In this document: positions 36,638 through 45,817 of the stretch, piece by piece
Position numbering within the stretch: the first letter of the stretch is position 1
Layout: the number at the start of each line of letters is the position of its first letter
Assembly (NCBI RefSeq): GCF_016773205.1
Contig: NZ_JAETWB010000002.1
Span: 497,123-552,307, forward strand
DNA: 55,185 nt
Reading direction: 5' to 3'
Source of the DNA: Belnapia arida
GTDB taxonomy: Bacteria; Pseudomonadota; Alphaproteobacteria; Acetobacterales; Acetobacteraceae
Notes under the pieces: model-generated
What the model was told of the DNA's origin: nothing
Databases searched by the model: none
The model's input: only the letters and a program-made list of their open reading frames with translations
Translations under genes and position numbers: made by a program

Positions 36638-37636
36638 ATGGACGGTATCCCGGGCATGGCCCATGGCGGCGATCTGGAGGCGGCGCGCCGGCTCTTCCCG
36701 CAGGCGCCCACTCCCTTCCTCGACCTGTCGACCGGGATCAACCCCCATGGCTACCCGATGCCGCCGCTCGGGGCCGAGGTCTTCGCGCGGCTGCCTGAGC
36801 CGGCGGCGCTCGCCCGGCTGGAGGCGCTGGCGGCGGAGCGGTATGGCGCGCCCTCGGCGGCGCATGTGGTGGCGGCGCCGGGAACGCAGCTCCTGCTGCC
36901 GCTGGTTGCCGGGCTAATGCCGCCGGGTGGGGCGCGCATCCTGGGGCCGACCTATGCTGAGCACCGCCGGGCGGCGGAGCTGGCGGGGCATGCGGTCGGC
37001 GAGGTCGGGGCCGTGGAGGGGCTGGAGGGGGCGGGGCTGGCCGTGCTGGTCAACCCGAACAATCCGGATGGGCGGCTGGCGGAGCGGCGGGTGCTGCTCG
37101 GGCTGAGGGCGGGGCTGCTGGTGGTGGATGAGGCCTTCATGGAGGTGATGCCATCCGGGGCTTCCTTGGGGGGAGAGGTAGGGCGAGGGGGCGTCGTCGT
37201 GCTGCGGTCCTTCGGGAAATTTCATGGGCTGGCGGGAGTGCGGCTGGGCTTCGCCCTGGCTGAGCCGAGGATCGCCGAGCGGCTGCGGGCAAGCCTCGGG
37301 CCCTGGGCGGTGTCCGGGCCGGCGATCGCGGCGGGGATGGCGGCGCTCGGCGATCTGGCCTGGGCGGAGGCGATGCGGGCGCGGCTGGCCGCGGAGGCGG
37401 CGCGGCTGGATGCGCTGCTCGGGCGGCATGGCCTGGCGGTGGTGGGCGGGACGGCGCTGTTCCGGCTGGTGCGGGGGGCGGAGGGAGCTTTCGAGGGGCT
37501 CGGGCGGCAGGGGGTGCTGGTGCGGCGCTTCGAGGGGCGGCCGGGGCTGCTGCGCTTCGGCCTGCCCGGGGACGAAGCGGGGTGGGAGAGGTTGGGGCGG
37601 GCGCTCGACGGTTGCGGTGCGGCCCGGGGCGGATGA
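36638..37636 (+). CDS. cobC: Threonine-phosphate decarboxylase-type aminotransferase
   Basis: PLP enzyme of the class I/II aminotransferase fold. In cobalamin synthesis it makes (R)-1-amino-2-propanol O-phosphate from threonine phosphate (CobD in Salmonella). 332 residues: HGGDLEAARRLFPQAPTPFLDLSTGINPHGYP, VAAPGTQLLLPLVAG, VNPNNPDGRL, VVDEAFMEV, and RSFGKFHGLAGVRLG with the PLP lysine. ATG 36638 follows GGCGAGGG by 5 bases; ATG 36656 (MAHGGDL) is an alternative. Paired head to head with cbiB, whose product uses this enzyme's product. Confidence 0.94.
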   Translation: MDGIPGMAHGGDLEAARRLFPQAPTPFLDLSTGINPHGYPMPPLGAEVFARLPEPAALARLEALAAERYGAPSAAHVVAAPGTQLLLPLVAGLMPPGGARILGPTYAEHRRAAELAGHAVGEVGAVEGLEGAGLAVLVNPNNPDGRLAERRVLLGLRAGLLVVDEAFMEVMPSGASLGGEVGRGGVVVLRSFGKFHGLAGVRLGFALAEPRIAERLRASLGPWAVSGPAIAAGMAALGDLAWAEAMRARLAAEAARLDALLGRHGLAVVGGTALFRLVRGAEGAFEGLGRQGVLVRRFEGRPGLLRFGLPGDEAGWERLGRALDGCGAARGG

Positions 37637-37671
37637 AGCTGCGGGGCGAATTGATCTCTCCGGGAGTTACC

Positions 37672-38295
37672 ATGCCGAAGCTCAGCCCCATCGCCCTCGT
37701 CGCCCTCGCGGCGGCCATGCCCGTGCCGGCGCTGGCGCACCATCCGATGGGCGGCGCCGTGGCGACGACGGCCTGGCAGGGCTTCGTCTCCGGCGTGGCG
37801 CATCCGGTGATCGGGCTCGACCACCTAACCTTCCTGCTGGCGGCCGGAGTGCTGGCGACGGCGGTGGGGCGGCGGGCCGGGATGGCGGCGCTGGCCGCCT
37901 TCCTCGGCGCCGGGCTGCTGGGGGCGGTGCTGCATCTCGGCGGCTTCGGGCTCGGGCCGGTGGAGGCGGCGGTGGCGCTGTCCGTGCTCGGCGCGGGGGT
38001 GGCGCTGCTGGCGGCGCCGGCGCGGTTGCCGGCCGCTGCGCCGGGCTGGCTGGCCCTCAGCTTCGGGGTGGCGGGGTTGTTCCATGGCCATGCCTATGCC
38101 GAGGCCGTTGCTGGCTCCGGACCGGCGCCGGTCATCGCCTATCTGCTGACGCTGCTGGCGGTGCAGGCCGGGATCGGGCTGCTGGCGATGCGGGTGGCGC
38201 GAGGCCTGGGCGAGGCGCGGCCGCAGCGGCGCTGGGCCGGGGCGGCGGCGACGGTGGTGGGCGCGGTGGCATTCGGGGCGGCGGTGCTTGCCTGA
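37672..38295 (+). CDS. hupE: HupE/UreJ family metal transporter
   Basis: 207 residues: signal peptide (1-22, ending ALA before HH), then six hydrophobic helices. The HPVIGLDH motif at 44-51 is the family's metal-site signature, with HGHAY in a later helix supplying further His. HupE/UreJ proteins are secondary Ni or Co importers. Position directly after cobC (35 bp) and the absence of nickel-enzyme genes suggest cobalt uptake for this cluster; that is inference. No riboswitch precedes it. A hairpin follows the gene. Confidence 0.88.
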   Translation: MPKLSPIALVALAAAMPVPALAHHPMGGAVATTAWQGFVSGVAHPVIGLDHLTFLLAAGVLATAVGRRAGMAALAAFLGAGLLGAVLHLGGFGLGPVEAAVALSVLGAGVALLAAPARLPAAAPGWLALSFGVAGLFHGHAYAEAVAGSGPAPVIAYLLTLLAVQAGIGLLAMRVARGLGEARPQRRWAGAAATVVGAVAFGAAVLA

Positions 38296-38311
38296 GGCAA
38301 GGGCAAGCGAG

Positions 38312-38333
38312 GACGGGCTCGGCAGAGCCCGTC
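38312..38333 (+). terminator. Hairpin closing the cobalamin cluster
   Basis: GACGGGCTC (38312-38320) and GAGCCCGTC (38325-38333) form a perfect 9-bp stem with a GGCA loop, 16 bp after hupE. Only a weak CTTT follows. The gap to 38453 may hold the promoter of the next operon: CTGACA at 38362 with GACAAA 17 bases later is a weak candidate. Confidence 0.55.
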
Positions 38334-38453
38334 GATGCCGACCTTTGAGCGTGAGCCATCTCTGACAGCGATAGCAAGGATCAGGACAAATCGTTTTTCC
38401 GGATGCCGTAGCCAGCGCAGCCTGACGGAGATCGGTCGGCTCCGGAGGGTGGC

Positions 38454-39662
38454 ATGCTGGCAATGCGGGAAGGTGTGGCGGGGCTGCCGCTGGCGCTTGG
38501 CGGAATGCTGGCGCTGGCTTCGGCGATCGGCATCGGCCGCTTCGTCTATACGCCCCTCCTGCCGGCAATGGCCGAGGGGCTGGGGCTGACGGGCGGCCAG
38601 GCGGGACTGATCGCCTCGGCCAATTTCTGCGGCTATCTCGCCGGGGCGCTGCTGGCGGCGGCGCGGCTGCCAGGGTCCCGCCGGGCTTGGCTGCTGGGAG
38701 CGCTGGCGCTCGGGGCGGCCACGACGGGGGCGATGGGGGTGGCCTCCGACTTGCCGGCCTTCCTGTTGCTGCGGGGGATCGGCGGCGCGGCGAGCGCCTT
38801 CGTGCTGGTCTTCGCCTCGGCTCTGGTGCTGGACCGGCTGGCGGCGGCGGGGCGTGGCGGCCTGGCGGCGCTGCATTTCGCGGGCGTGGGGGTGGGGATC
38901 GCCGTCTCGGCCGGGCTGGTCGCCCTGCCGGGCCTGGGCTGGCGTGAAATGTGGGGCGCCTCCGGGCTGGGCTCGCTGGCGGCGGCAGGCGTGGTGGCCT
39001 GGCTCGTGCCGGGGGAGGAGGGCGCGGCGAGGCCGGCCGCCGTGCGGCGTGTCGGCGATGGCGGGTGGCTGGCCTGGTGGGCCGTGGCCTATGGGCTGTT
39101 CGGCTTCGGCTATGTCGTCACCGCGACCTTCCTCGTCGCCATCGTCCGGGCGGAGGCGGCGCTGCGGGCGGTGGAGCCCTTCGTCTGGCTGGTCGTGGGA
39201 TTGGCGGCGGTGCCCTCGGTGGCGCTGTGGGGCTGGAGCGGGCGGCGCTTCGGCCTGGCGCGCAGCTTCGCCGCGGCCTGCCTGGTCGAGGCGGCCGGGG
39301 TTGCGGCGAGCGTGCTCTGGCCGGGCACGGCCGGGGCACTGGTCGCGGCGGCGCTGCTTGGCGGGACCTTCATGGGGCTGACCGCGCTGGGGCTGGCCGG
39401 CGGGCGGGCGCTGTCGGCGGATGATCCCCGACGGACCTTCGCGGTGCTGACGGCAGCCTTCGGCATCGGGCAGATCGTCGGGCCGGTGCTGGCCGGGCTG
39501 CTGCACGACCGGACGGGAAGCTTCAGCCTGCCCTCGCTGCTGGCGGCAGCGGCCCTGCTGACGGCGGGTGCGATGGCGCTGCGGGTGCCGCTGCGGGGCG
39601 AGGCCGCTCGCCGCAAGCCTATGGTGCAGTGCGGTAATTCGTGCTCGGATGTGGCGGACTGA
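38454..39662 (+). CDS. YbfB/YjiJ family MFS transporter
   Basis: 402 residues with about 12 hydrophobic segments and MFS landmarks: ASAIGIGRFVYTPLLPAMAEGLGLT in helix 1 (the YbfB-type GRF.Y.PLLP signature), GLIASANFCGYLAGALLAA, and FGIGQIVGPVLAGLLHDRTGSF in helix 11. Substrate unknown. It precedes the ABC-transporter binding protein by only 22 bp on the same strand, so it may be the first gene of that operon and could move the same compound or export a product. ATG 38454 or 38463 could be the start. Confidence 0.88.
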   Translation: MLAMREGVAGLPLALGGMLALASAIGIGRFVYTPLLPAMAEGLGLTGGQAGLIASANFCGYLAGALLAAARLPGSRRAWLLGALALGAATTGAMGVASDLPAFLLLRGIGGAASAFVLVFASALVLDRLAAAGRGGLAALHFAGVGVGIAVSAGLVALPGLGWREMWGASGLGSLAAAGVVAWLVPGEEGAARPAAVRRVGDGGWLAWWAVAYGLFGFGYVVTATFLVAIVRAEAALRAVEPFVWLVVGLAAVPSVALWGWSGRRFGLARSFAAACLVEAAGVAASVLWPGTAGALVAAALLGGTFMGLTALGLAGGRALSADDPRRTFAVLTAAFGIGQIVGPVLAGLLHDRTGSFSLPSLLAAAALLTAGAMALRVPLRGEAARRKPMVQCGNSCSDVAD

Positions 39663-39684
39663 TGACCAAGGCAGGAGAGCCCCC

Positions 39685-40800
39685 ATGATCCCGCTGCGCC
39701 GTCGTTCCCTTTTTGCCGGGCTGGTGGCCGGGGCTGCCGCCACGCAGCGGGCCGCCGCGGCCGAGACCGTCCATGTCGGCGTCAGCGGGCCGCTGACCGG
39801 GCCCAATGCGCAATATGGCGCGCAATGGAAGGATGCCTTCGACCTGGCGCTGGCCGAGGTCAACCCGACGGCGCAACGGCAGATCCAGTACGTGTTCGAG
39901 GACAGCCAGAGCGACCCGCGGCAGTCGGTCGCCATCGCGCAGAAATTCGCCAACGACCAGCGGATCGTCATGGAGCTCGGCGATTTCTCCTCGCCGGCCT
40001 CAATGGCGGCCTCGCCGATCTACCAGCGCGCCAAGCTGGTGCAATTCGGCTTCACCAACTCGCACCCGGACTTCACCAAGGGCGGCGACTACATGTGGAG
40101 CAACTCCATCAGCCAGGCGGAGGAGCAGCCGGGGCTGGCGGATTTCGCCATCGCGGGCCTCGGCAAGCGGCGGCTGGGAGTGATCCACCTCAACACCGAC
40201 TGGGGCGTGACCAGCAAGAACCTCTTCGCCGCGGCGGCGAAGGAGAAGGGGGCGGAGGTGACGGCTGCCGAGGGCTTCCTGCCGGGCGAGCGCGACTTCC
40301 GTTCGACGCTGGTGCGCATCCGCGACAGCAACCCGGACTGCATCGTGCTGCTGGCCTACTACGCCGATGCGGCGACCATCGTGCGGCAGATCCGGACGCT
40401 CGGCCTGCCGCAGGCAATCGTCGCCGTCAGCTCGGTCTATTCGCCGAAGCTGCTGGAGCTGGGCGGCGAGGCGGTGAACGGCGTGCATGTCATCACCACC
40501 TTCTTCCCCGACGAGCCGCGGCCGGAAGTGCAGCGCTTCGTCGCCGCCTTCCGCGCCAAGTACAACCGCGAGCCGGACACCTTCAACGCCACCGCCTATG
40601 ACACGATGATCCTCGCCTCCACGCTGGTGAACCAGTATGGCGCGACTCGGGCGGCGGTGCGCGAGGGGCTGGCCAAGGTGCGGGGCGTGCCGAGCGTGGT
40701 CTTCGGCACCATGCAATTCGATCCGAATACCCGCCGGGTGGAGGGCGCGCGCTACAAGCGGCTGGTGGTGAAGGACGGCCGCTTCACGTTGTGGTCCTGA
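39685..40800 (+). CDS. Branched-chain-type ABC substrate-binding protein
   Basis: 371 residues. Signal peptide with a twin-arginine pattern ([15 protein letters not shown]), cleavage around residue 25. Then a LivJ/periplasmic-binding-protein type I fold: [77 protein letters not shown], and [11 protein letters not shown]. Ligands of this family range from amino acids and amides to aromatic and aliphatic acids; the ligand here is unknown. The stop and the permease ATG share a base (TGATG). Confidence 0.93.
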   Translation: MIPLRRRSLFAGLVAGAAATQRAAAAETVHVGVSGPLTGPNAQYGAQWKDAFDLALAEVNPTAQRQIQYVFEDSQSDPRQSVAIAQKFANDQRIVMELGDFSSPASMAASPIYQRAKLVQFGFTNSHPDFTKGGDYMWSNSISQAEEQPGLADFAIAGLGKRRLGVIHLNTDWGVTSKNLFAAAAKEKGAEVTAAEGFLPGERDFRSTLVRIRDSNPDCIVLLAYYADAATIVRQIRTLGLPQAIVAVSSVYSPKLLELGGEAVNGVHVITTFFPDEPRPEVQRFVAAFRAKYNREPDTFNATAYDTMILASTLVNQYGATRAAVREGLAKVRGVPSVVFGTMQFDPNTRRVEGARYKRLVVKDGRFTLWS

Positions 40801-42623
40801 TGAGCGGCGCCTGGTTCGACTACACGGTCAACGGCTTCGTCATCGGCAACATCTACGCGCTGCTGGCCGTCGGGCTGGCGCTGATCTACGGCGTCGCCAA
40901 CCTGGTCAATTTCGCGCATGGCTCGGTCTATGTGGTCGGTGCCTATACCGGTTGGGCGGCCATCACCTACCTGGATACGCCGCTGCCGGTGACGCTGCTG
41001 TGCGTGATCGCCGTCTCGGCCCTGGTTGGGGTGGGGATCGAGCGGATCGGGCTGCGGCCGCTGCATGGCAGCTCGCGCATCGCGCCGCTGCTGGCGACCA
41101 TCGGCATCGCGCTGGTGCTCGATCAGGTGTTGCAGCTGCTCTTCACGCCGGACCCACGCGCGGTGCCGATGCAGGTGCCGGAGTGGCGCGTCGCCATCGG
41201 CGGCGGCACCATCGGCGCGCTCGACCTGCTGATCGCCGGCATCGGCATGATCTCGGCCGTGGTGCTCTACAGCTTCCTGCGCTTCACCAAGCTCGGCTGG
41301 GCGGTGCGGGCGACGGCGCAGGATTCGGACGCGGCGCAGCAGATGGGCGTCGACGTCAACCGCGTGAACATGGCGGTCTTCGCCATCGCCTCGGCGCTGA
41401 GCGGCGTCAGCGGCGTGCTGGTCGGCATGTACTACAACCAGATCAGCACGGCGATGAGCTTCGAGGCGACGCTGAAGGGCATCGTCGCGCTCATCATCGG
41501 GGGCTTAGGCAACGTGCCGGGGGCGATCGCCGGCTCGCTGATCCTCGGGCTCACGGAGAGCTACGGCATCGCGCTGTTCGGCACCTCCTACCGCAACCTC
41601 TTCGCCTTCGTGCTGCTGATCGCCATGCTGGTCTGGCGGCCGAACGGGCTCTTCGCCGCGCGGCGTTCGCTGCCGCCGGAGCCGATGACGGGCACCTTCA
41701 TCGCCCGGTCGCGGCCGGTCGCGGTGCCGCGCTGGGCGGTGGCCGCGATGATCGCGGTGGCGGCCCTGCTGCCGCTGCTGGATCAGCCCTACCTGCTGCA
41801 GATCGGGGCCAACTCGCTGATGTATGCGATGCTGGCGCTGAGCCTGACGCTGGTGGCGGGCACGGTCGGGCAGGTCTCGCTCGGCCATGCGGCGCTGCTG
41901 GCGATCGGCGGCTATGCCTCCGGCCTGCTGGCGATGGATGCGGGCTGGCCGGTGGCGCTCGCCATCCCGGCGGCGGGGCTGGTGACGGCCGCGCTCGGCA
42001 CGCTGCTGGTCTTCCCAGCCTTCCGGCTGACCGGGCATTATGTCTCCATCGCAACCCTCGGCATCGGCGAGATCGTCGCCCTCGTCATCCTCAACTGGAC
42101 CGGGCTGACGCGGGGGGCGATCGGGCTGGGGGGGATTCCGCCGCTGGAGGTGTTCGGCATCGACCTCGGCTCGGTGGAGGGGACCTACTGGCTCTGCCTC
42201 GCCGTGCTGGTGCTGCTGGCGCTGCTGCAGCTGCGGCTGCTGCGCTCGCATCTCGGGCGGACCTGGCGGGCGATCCGCGACGACCCGGTGGCGGCGCGCT
42301 CCTACGGCGTCAGTGGCGACCGCTACAAGGCACTGGCCTTCGGCTTCGGCGGCTTCGCGGCGGGGATCAGCGGCGCCATCACCGCGCATGCCTATTCCTA
42401 CATTAACCACGAGACCTTCGGCGCCAGCATCTCCATCCTGGCGCTGACCATGGTGATTCTCGGCGGGCTCGGGAACGTCCTGGGCGCGGTGCTGGGGGCG
42501 ACGCTGCTGATCGCGCTGCCGGAGGCCTTCCGCTTCCTTGCCGAGTACCGGATCCTCATCTACGGCATCGTGCTGCTGCTGCTGATCCGCTTCCGCCCCC
42601 AAGGCCTGATGGGGACGGTGTGA
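40800..42623 (+). CDS. Fused LivH-LivM branched-chain-type ABC permease
   Basis: 607 residues containing both permeases in one chain. Residues 1-~290 are LivH-like ([49 protein letters not shown]). Residues ~310-607 are LivM-like ([70 protein letters not shown]). The join is a short [13 protein letters not shown] stretch, with the open frame running through it. Fusion fixes the 1:1 stoichiometry. ATG 40800 overlaps the binding-protein stop. Confidence 0.94.
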   Translation: MSGAWFDYTVNGFVIGNIYALLAVGLALIYGVANLVNFAHGSVYVVGAYTGWAAITYLDTPLPVTLLCVIAVSALVGVGIERIGLRPLHGSSRIAPLLATIGIALVLDQVLQLLFTPDPRAVPMQVPEWRVAIGGGTIGALDLLIAGIGMISAVVLYSFLRFTKLGWAVRATAQDSDAAQQMGVDVNRVNMAVFAIASALSGVSGVLVGMYYNQISTAMSFEATLKGIVALIIGGLGNVPGAIAGSLILGLTESYGIALFGTSYRNLFAFVLLIAMLVWRPNGLFAARRSLPPEPMTGTFIARSRPVAVPRWAVAAMIAVAALLPLLDQPYLLQIGANSLMYAMLALSLTLVAGTVGQVSLGHAALLAIGGYASGLLAMDAGWPVALAIPAAGLVTAALGTLLVFPAFRLTGHYVSIATLGIGEIVALVILNWTGLTRGAIGLGGIPPLEVFGIDLGSVEGTYWLCLAVLVLLALLQLRLLRSHLGRTWRAIRDDPVAARSYGVSGDRYKALAFGFGGFAAGISGAITAHAYSYINHETFGASISILALTMVILGGLGNVLGAVLGATLLIALPEAFRFLAEYRILIYGIVLLLLIRFRPQGLMGTV

Positions 42624-43468
42624 TGGCGCCCGTGCTCGAAGTCCGCGGGTTGCAGAAGCGCTTCGGGGGCGTGACCGCCGTCGCGGATGCGGCGCTCGAC
42701 CTGCGGGAGGGCGAGCTGCTCAGCATCATCGGGCCGAACGGCGCCGGGAAGACGACGCTGTTCAACCTGGTCAGCGGGCTCGACCGGCCGGATGCGGGGA
42801 GTGTGCGGCTGTTCGGCCAGGATGTGACGGGCGCGGCGCCGGAGCGGCTGGCCGGGCTCGGGCTGGCGCGGACCTTCCAGCATGGGCGGGTCTTCGGCAA
42901 TCTCAGCGTGCTCGACAACGTGCTGGTGGGCGCGCATGCGCGGCTCCGGGCGGTGCGGCCTTCGGTGCCAGTGCTCGGGCCGCTGCTGGAGCTGGCGCTT
43001 GCCGCCATCCGGCCGGGCGCGGTCAGGGCGGAGGAGGCGGCGCTGCGGGAGGATGCGATGCGTATCATCTCGCTGTTCGGCGAGCGGCTGATGCCGCGGC
43101 TCGACCACCCGGCCTTCAGCCTCTCCTATGCCAACCGGCGGCGCGTCGAGATCGGGCGGGCGCTGGCGCTGCACCCCCGCCTGCTGCTGCTCGACGAGCC
43201 GACGGCGGGGATGAACGAGACCGAGACGGCGGAGATGCAGGGGGTGGTGGCCGAGCTGAAGCGCAGCGGCCTCACCATCCTGCTGATCGAGCACAAGCTC
43301 GAGATGGTGATGCGGCTCTCCGACCGGGTGATCGTCATGGACAACGGTCGGCGCATCGCCGAGGGGCTGCCGCAGGCGGTGCGGCACGACCCGGCCGTGA
43401 TCGAGGCCTATCTCGGCCACCGCGAGGCCGGCATGGCGCGGGCGCCGGCCCAGGGGACGGTGGCATGA
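42623..43468 (+). CDS. LivG-type ABC ATPase
   Basis: 281 residues. Walker A GPNGAGKTTLFNL, a Q-loop region (RTFQHGRVFGNLSVLDN), a signature-position segment (FSLSYANRRRVEIGRAL, where LSYANRRR replaces the usual LSYGQQR), Walker B LLLLDEPTAGMN and the H-loop IEHKLEMVM. The C-terminal extension is the LivG type. ATG 42623 shares a base with the permease stop; GTG 42620 directly before it is also in frame. Next gene overlaps by four bases. Confidence 0.93.
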   Translation: MAPVLEVRGLQKRFGGVTAVADAALDLREGELLSIIGPNGAGKTTLFNLVSGLDRPDAGSVRLFGQDVTGAAPERLAGLGLARTFQHGRVFGNLSVLDNVLVGAHARLRAVRPSVPVLGPLLELALAAIRPGAVRAEEAALREDAMRIISLFGERLMPRLDHPAFSLSYANRRRVEIGRALALHPRLLLLDEPTAGMNETETAEMQGVVAELKRSGLTILLIEHKLEMVMRLSDRVIVMDNGRRIAEGLPQAVRHDPAVIEAYLGHREAGMARAPAQGTVA

Positions 43469-44205
43469 GCGCGCTGCTGCGGCTGGAGGGCATCAACTCC
43501 TTCTACGGGCCGGTGCAGGTGCATTTCGACCTGAACCTCGCGGTCGAGGCCGGGCAGATCGTCTGCCTGCTCGGCGGCAATGCCAGCGGCAAGTCGACGA
43601 CGATGAAGACCGTCCTCGGGCTGCAGCGGCCGGGCTCGGGCCGGGTCTGGTTCGACGGGGCGGAGATCACCGGCCTGCCGACGCCGCAGGTGATCCGGCG
43701 CGGCATCGGCTCGGTGCCGGAGGCGCGGCGGCTTTTCCCGGCGATGACGGTGCGGGAGAACCTGCTGATGGGCGCCTATGCCCGCAGCGACCGGGCCGCC
43801 ATCGCCGCCGACGAGGAGCGGGTGCTGGGGCTGTTCCCCCGGCTTAGGGAAAGGCTGGGGCAGCGGGCGGGGACGATGTCGGGCGGCGAGCAGCAGATGC
43901 TCGCCATGGCCCGCGCGCTGATGGGGCGGCCGAAGCTGATCTGCATGGACGAGCCGACCATGGGGCTCTCGCCGCTCTTCGTCGACCGGGTGCTGGAGTT
44001 GATCCAGGCGATCAACCGCGAAGGCGTGACGGTGTTCATGGTGGAGCAGAATGCGAGCCTGGCGCTCGGCATCGCCCATTACGGCTATGTTCTGCAGACC
44101 GGGCGGATCGCTTTGCAGGGACCGGCCGGGGAATTGCTGCGCGATCCGCGCATCCGCGACGCCTATCTCGGCGGGACGGCACGTGACGGGGGGGATGCGG
44201 GATGA
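43465..44205 (+). CDS. LivF-type ABC ATPase
   Basis: 246 residues. Walker A LGGNASGKSTTMKTV (an uncommon Asn-Ala-Ser form of the loop), GIGSVPEARRLFPAMTVRENL, the signature MSGGEQQMLAMARAL, Walker B LICMDEPTMGLSP and VEQNASLAL. Second ATPase of the heterodimer with the previous gene. Overlaps the upstream gene (ATGA) and the downstream monooxygenase gene (ATGATG) by four bases, tying the transporter to the enzyme genes. Confidence 0.95.
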   Translation: MSALLRLEGINSFYGPVQVHFDLNLAVEAGQIVCLLGGNASGKSTTMKTVLGLQRPGSGRVWFDGAEITGLPTPQVIRRGIGSVPEARRLFPAMTVRENLLMGAYARSDRAAIAADEERVLGLFPRLRERLGQRAGTMSGGEQQMLAMARALMGRPKLICMDEPTMGLSPLFVDRVLELIQAINREGVTVFMVEQNASLALGIAHYGYVLQTGRIALQGPAGELLRDPRIRDAYLGGTARDGGDAG

Positions 44206-45230
44206 TGGCACCGAAGCGGCTCGGCTTCTTCACCCGGGTGCTCGACGAGGTCGGGCCGGCGGAGCGCTACCGGCTGGCCACCGAGCAGATCATCCATGCC
44301 GAGCGCTGCGGCTTCGATTCCGCCTGGGTGGCGCAGCACCATTTCCATGAGAACGAGGGCGGGCTGCCGGCGCCCTTCGTCTTCCTGGCGCAGGTGGCGG
44401 CGCGGACCCAGCGTATCCGCCTCGGGACGGGGATCGTCACCCTGCCGCTCGAGCTGCCGATCCGGGTGGCGGAGGATGCGGCGGTGCTCGACCTGGTCTC
44501 GGGCGGGCGGCTGGAGATGGGCATCGGGCCGGGGGGCAATCATGCCGCCTTCCGCGCCTTCGGCCTCGATGCGGCGGAGCGCGGGGCGATCTTCGCCGGG
44601 AATGCGGCATTGCTACGCACGGCCTGGGAGGGCGGGGCGCTGCCGGGCGGGGACCGGCTCTACCCGCCGGCGCCGGGGCTCGCGGGCCGCATCTGGCAGG
44701 CGACCTTCACCGTGGAGGGCGCGCGGCGGGCCGGGGCGGCGGGGGATGGGCTGATGCTGTCACGCACCCAGCCGCGGCCGGAGGGGACGCCGGGGATGAC
44801 GCTCGCCGACATCCAGAACCCGATGGTCGATGCCTATCTGGCGGCGCTGCCGGCGGGCTGCGCGCCGCGCATCCTCGCCTCGCGCTCGGTCTTCGTCGCC
44901 GACCGGCGGGACGAGGCCTGGCGGCTGGCGGAGCAGGGGCTCGGGCGGTTCCGCGACCGGGCGGCGGCGCAGGGCCGCGCCACGGGGCGGGAGACGGTGG
45001 CGGAGATGGTCGCCGACTTCGACGTGCATCTCGGCACGGTGGCGGAGGTGGTGGCCTCCCTGCAGGCGGACACGGTGCTGCAACGGGCGACGGAGCTGGC
45101 GGTGCAGGTGCATTCGGTCGATCCGCCGCATCCCTTCATCCTGCGCTCGCTGGAGCTGGTGGCGGGGCAGGTGGCGCCGGCGCTGGGCTGGGTGCCGCCG
45201 GGCGGGCTGGCCGAGCGGCGGGTGGCGTGA
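44202..45230 (+). CDS. Luciferase-like FMN-dependent monooxygenase (KPN_01858-type)
   Basis: 342 residues of the bacterial luciferase-like (LLM) TIM-barrel family: KRLGFFTRVLDEVGPAERYRLATEQIIHAERCGFDSAWVAQHHFHENEGG (the HH pair typical of LLM flavin sites), RIRLGTGIVTLPLELPIRVAEDAAVLDLVSGGRLEMGIGPGG, and a C-terminal helix region. It needs reduced FMN from a reductase not seen here. From memory it fits a family named after KPN_01858 that travels with the next two genes. Coupled by overlaps to the ABC transporter, which presumably brings in its substrate. Confidence 0.88.
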   Translation: MMAPKRLGFFTRVLDEVGPAERYRLATEQIIHAERCGFDSAWVAQHHFHENEGGLPAPFVFLAQVAARTQRIRLGTGIVTLPLELPIRVAEDAAVLDLVSGGRLEMGIGPGGNHAAFRAFGLDAAERGAIFAGNAALLRTAWEGGALPGGDRLYPPAPGLAGRIWQATFTVEGARRAGAAGDGLMLSRTQPRPEGTPGMTLADIQNPMVDAYLAALPAGCAPRILASRSVFVADRRDEAWRLAEQGLGRFRDRAAAQGRATGRETVAEMVADFDVHLGTVAEVVASLQADTVLQRATELAVQVHSVDPPHPFILRSLELVAGQVAPALGWVPPGGLAERRVA

Positions 45231-45817
45231 TGACGGATGTGATCGACCACCTGGCCGGCATCGGGCCGGGCTCGGCGCTGGACGCGGTCCGCGCCCGGCG
45301 GCCGGAGGCGCGGCGGCAGGCGCAGGCAAGCCACGACGCGCTCTTCGCCCCGGAGGAGCCAGGCGAGGTGACCCTGGAGGAGCGGCGGGCGCTGGCCGCC
45401 TATGTCTGCGGCCTGCATGGCGAAGCCGAGATCGAGGCCTTCCATGCCGAGGGGCTGGTGGCCGGGTTGCGGGCGGCCATCGCCGAGGCGGTGGCCGGGT
45501 CACGGGGGCCGGGGCCCTTCGGTCATTACCCGTCGGGGCCGTTGAGCGCCGAGGACAGCGAGGGGCCGGCTTGGCAACCGGACGCGGCGCTGGCGGAGCG
45601 GCTCGGGGCGCGGCTGGCGGCGGCCTGCGCCCATCTGCACATGCTGGTCCTGCATCCGCGGGATGCGGCGCCGGCCGACCTGCAGCGGCTGCTCGATGCG
45701 GGGTGGTCGGCCACCGGCATCGTCACCCTGTCGCAGATCGCCGCCTTCCTCAGCTTCCAGATCCGCACCATCCGCGGCCTCGCGGTGCTGCGGGCCAGCC
45801 TCGAGGCATCGCCATGA
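45230..45817 (+). CDS. CMD-domain protein (Avi_7170-type)
   Basis: 195 residues, all-alpha in character: IDHLAGIGPGSALDAVRARRPEARRQAQASHDALFAP, LAAYVCGLHGE, HYPSGPLSAEDSEGPAWQP, then LQRLLDAGWSATGIVTLSQIAAFLSFQIRTIRGLAVL. The last part resembles the carboxymuconolactone decarboxylase/AhpD fold but lacks a CxxC pair. From memory it matches a family named after Avi_7170 found beside an AhpD-like partner. Function unknown. ATG 45230 (GTG 45227 also in frame) overlaps the monooxygenase stop. Confidence 0.85.
   Translation: MTDVIDHLAGIGPGSALDAVRARRPEARRQAQASHDALFAPEEPGEVTLEERRALAAYVCGLHGEAEIEAFHAEGLVAGLRAAIAEAVAGSRGPGPFGHYPSGPLSAEDSEGPAWQPDAALAERLGARLAAACAHLHMLVLHPRDAAPADLQRLLDAGWSATGIVTLSQIAAFLSFQIRTIRGLAVLRASLEASP

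Noticed and set aside
38139-39971. 610-codon minus-strand frame across the MFS gene and the start of the binding-protein gene
   Set aside because: Crosses two real plus-strand genes and the gap between them; Arg/Gln/Pro-rich translation typical of antisense frames here.
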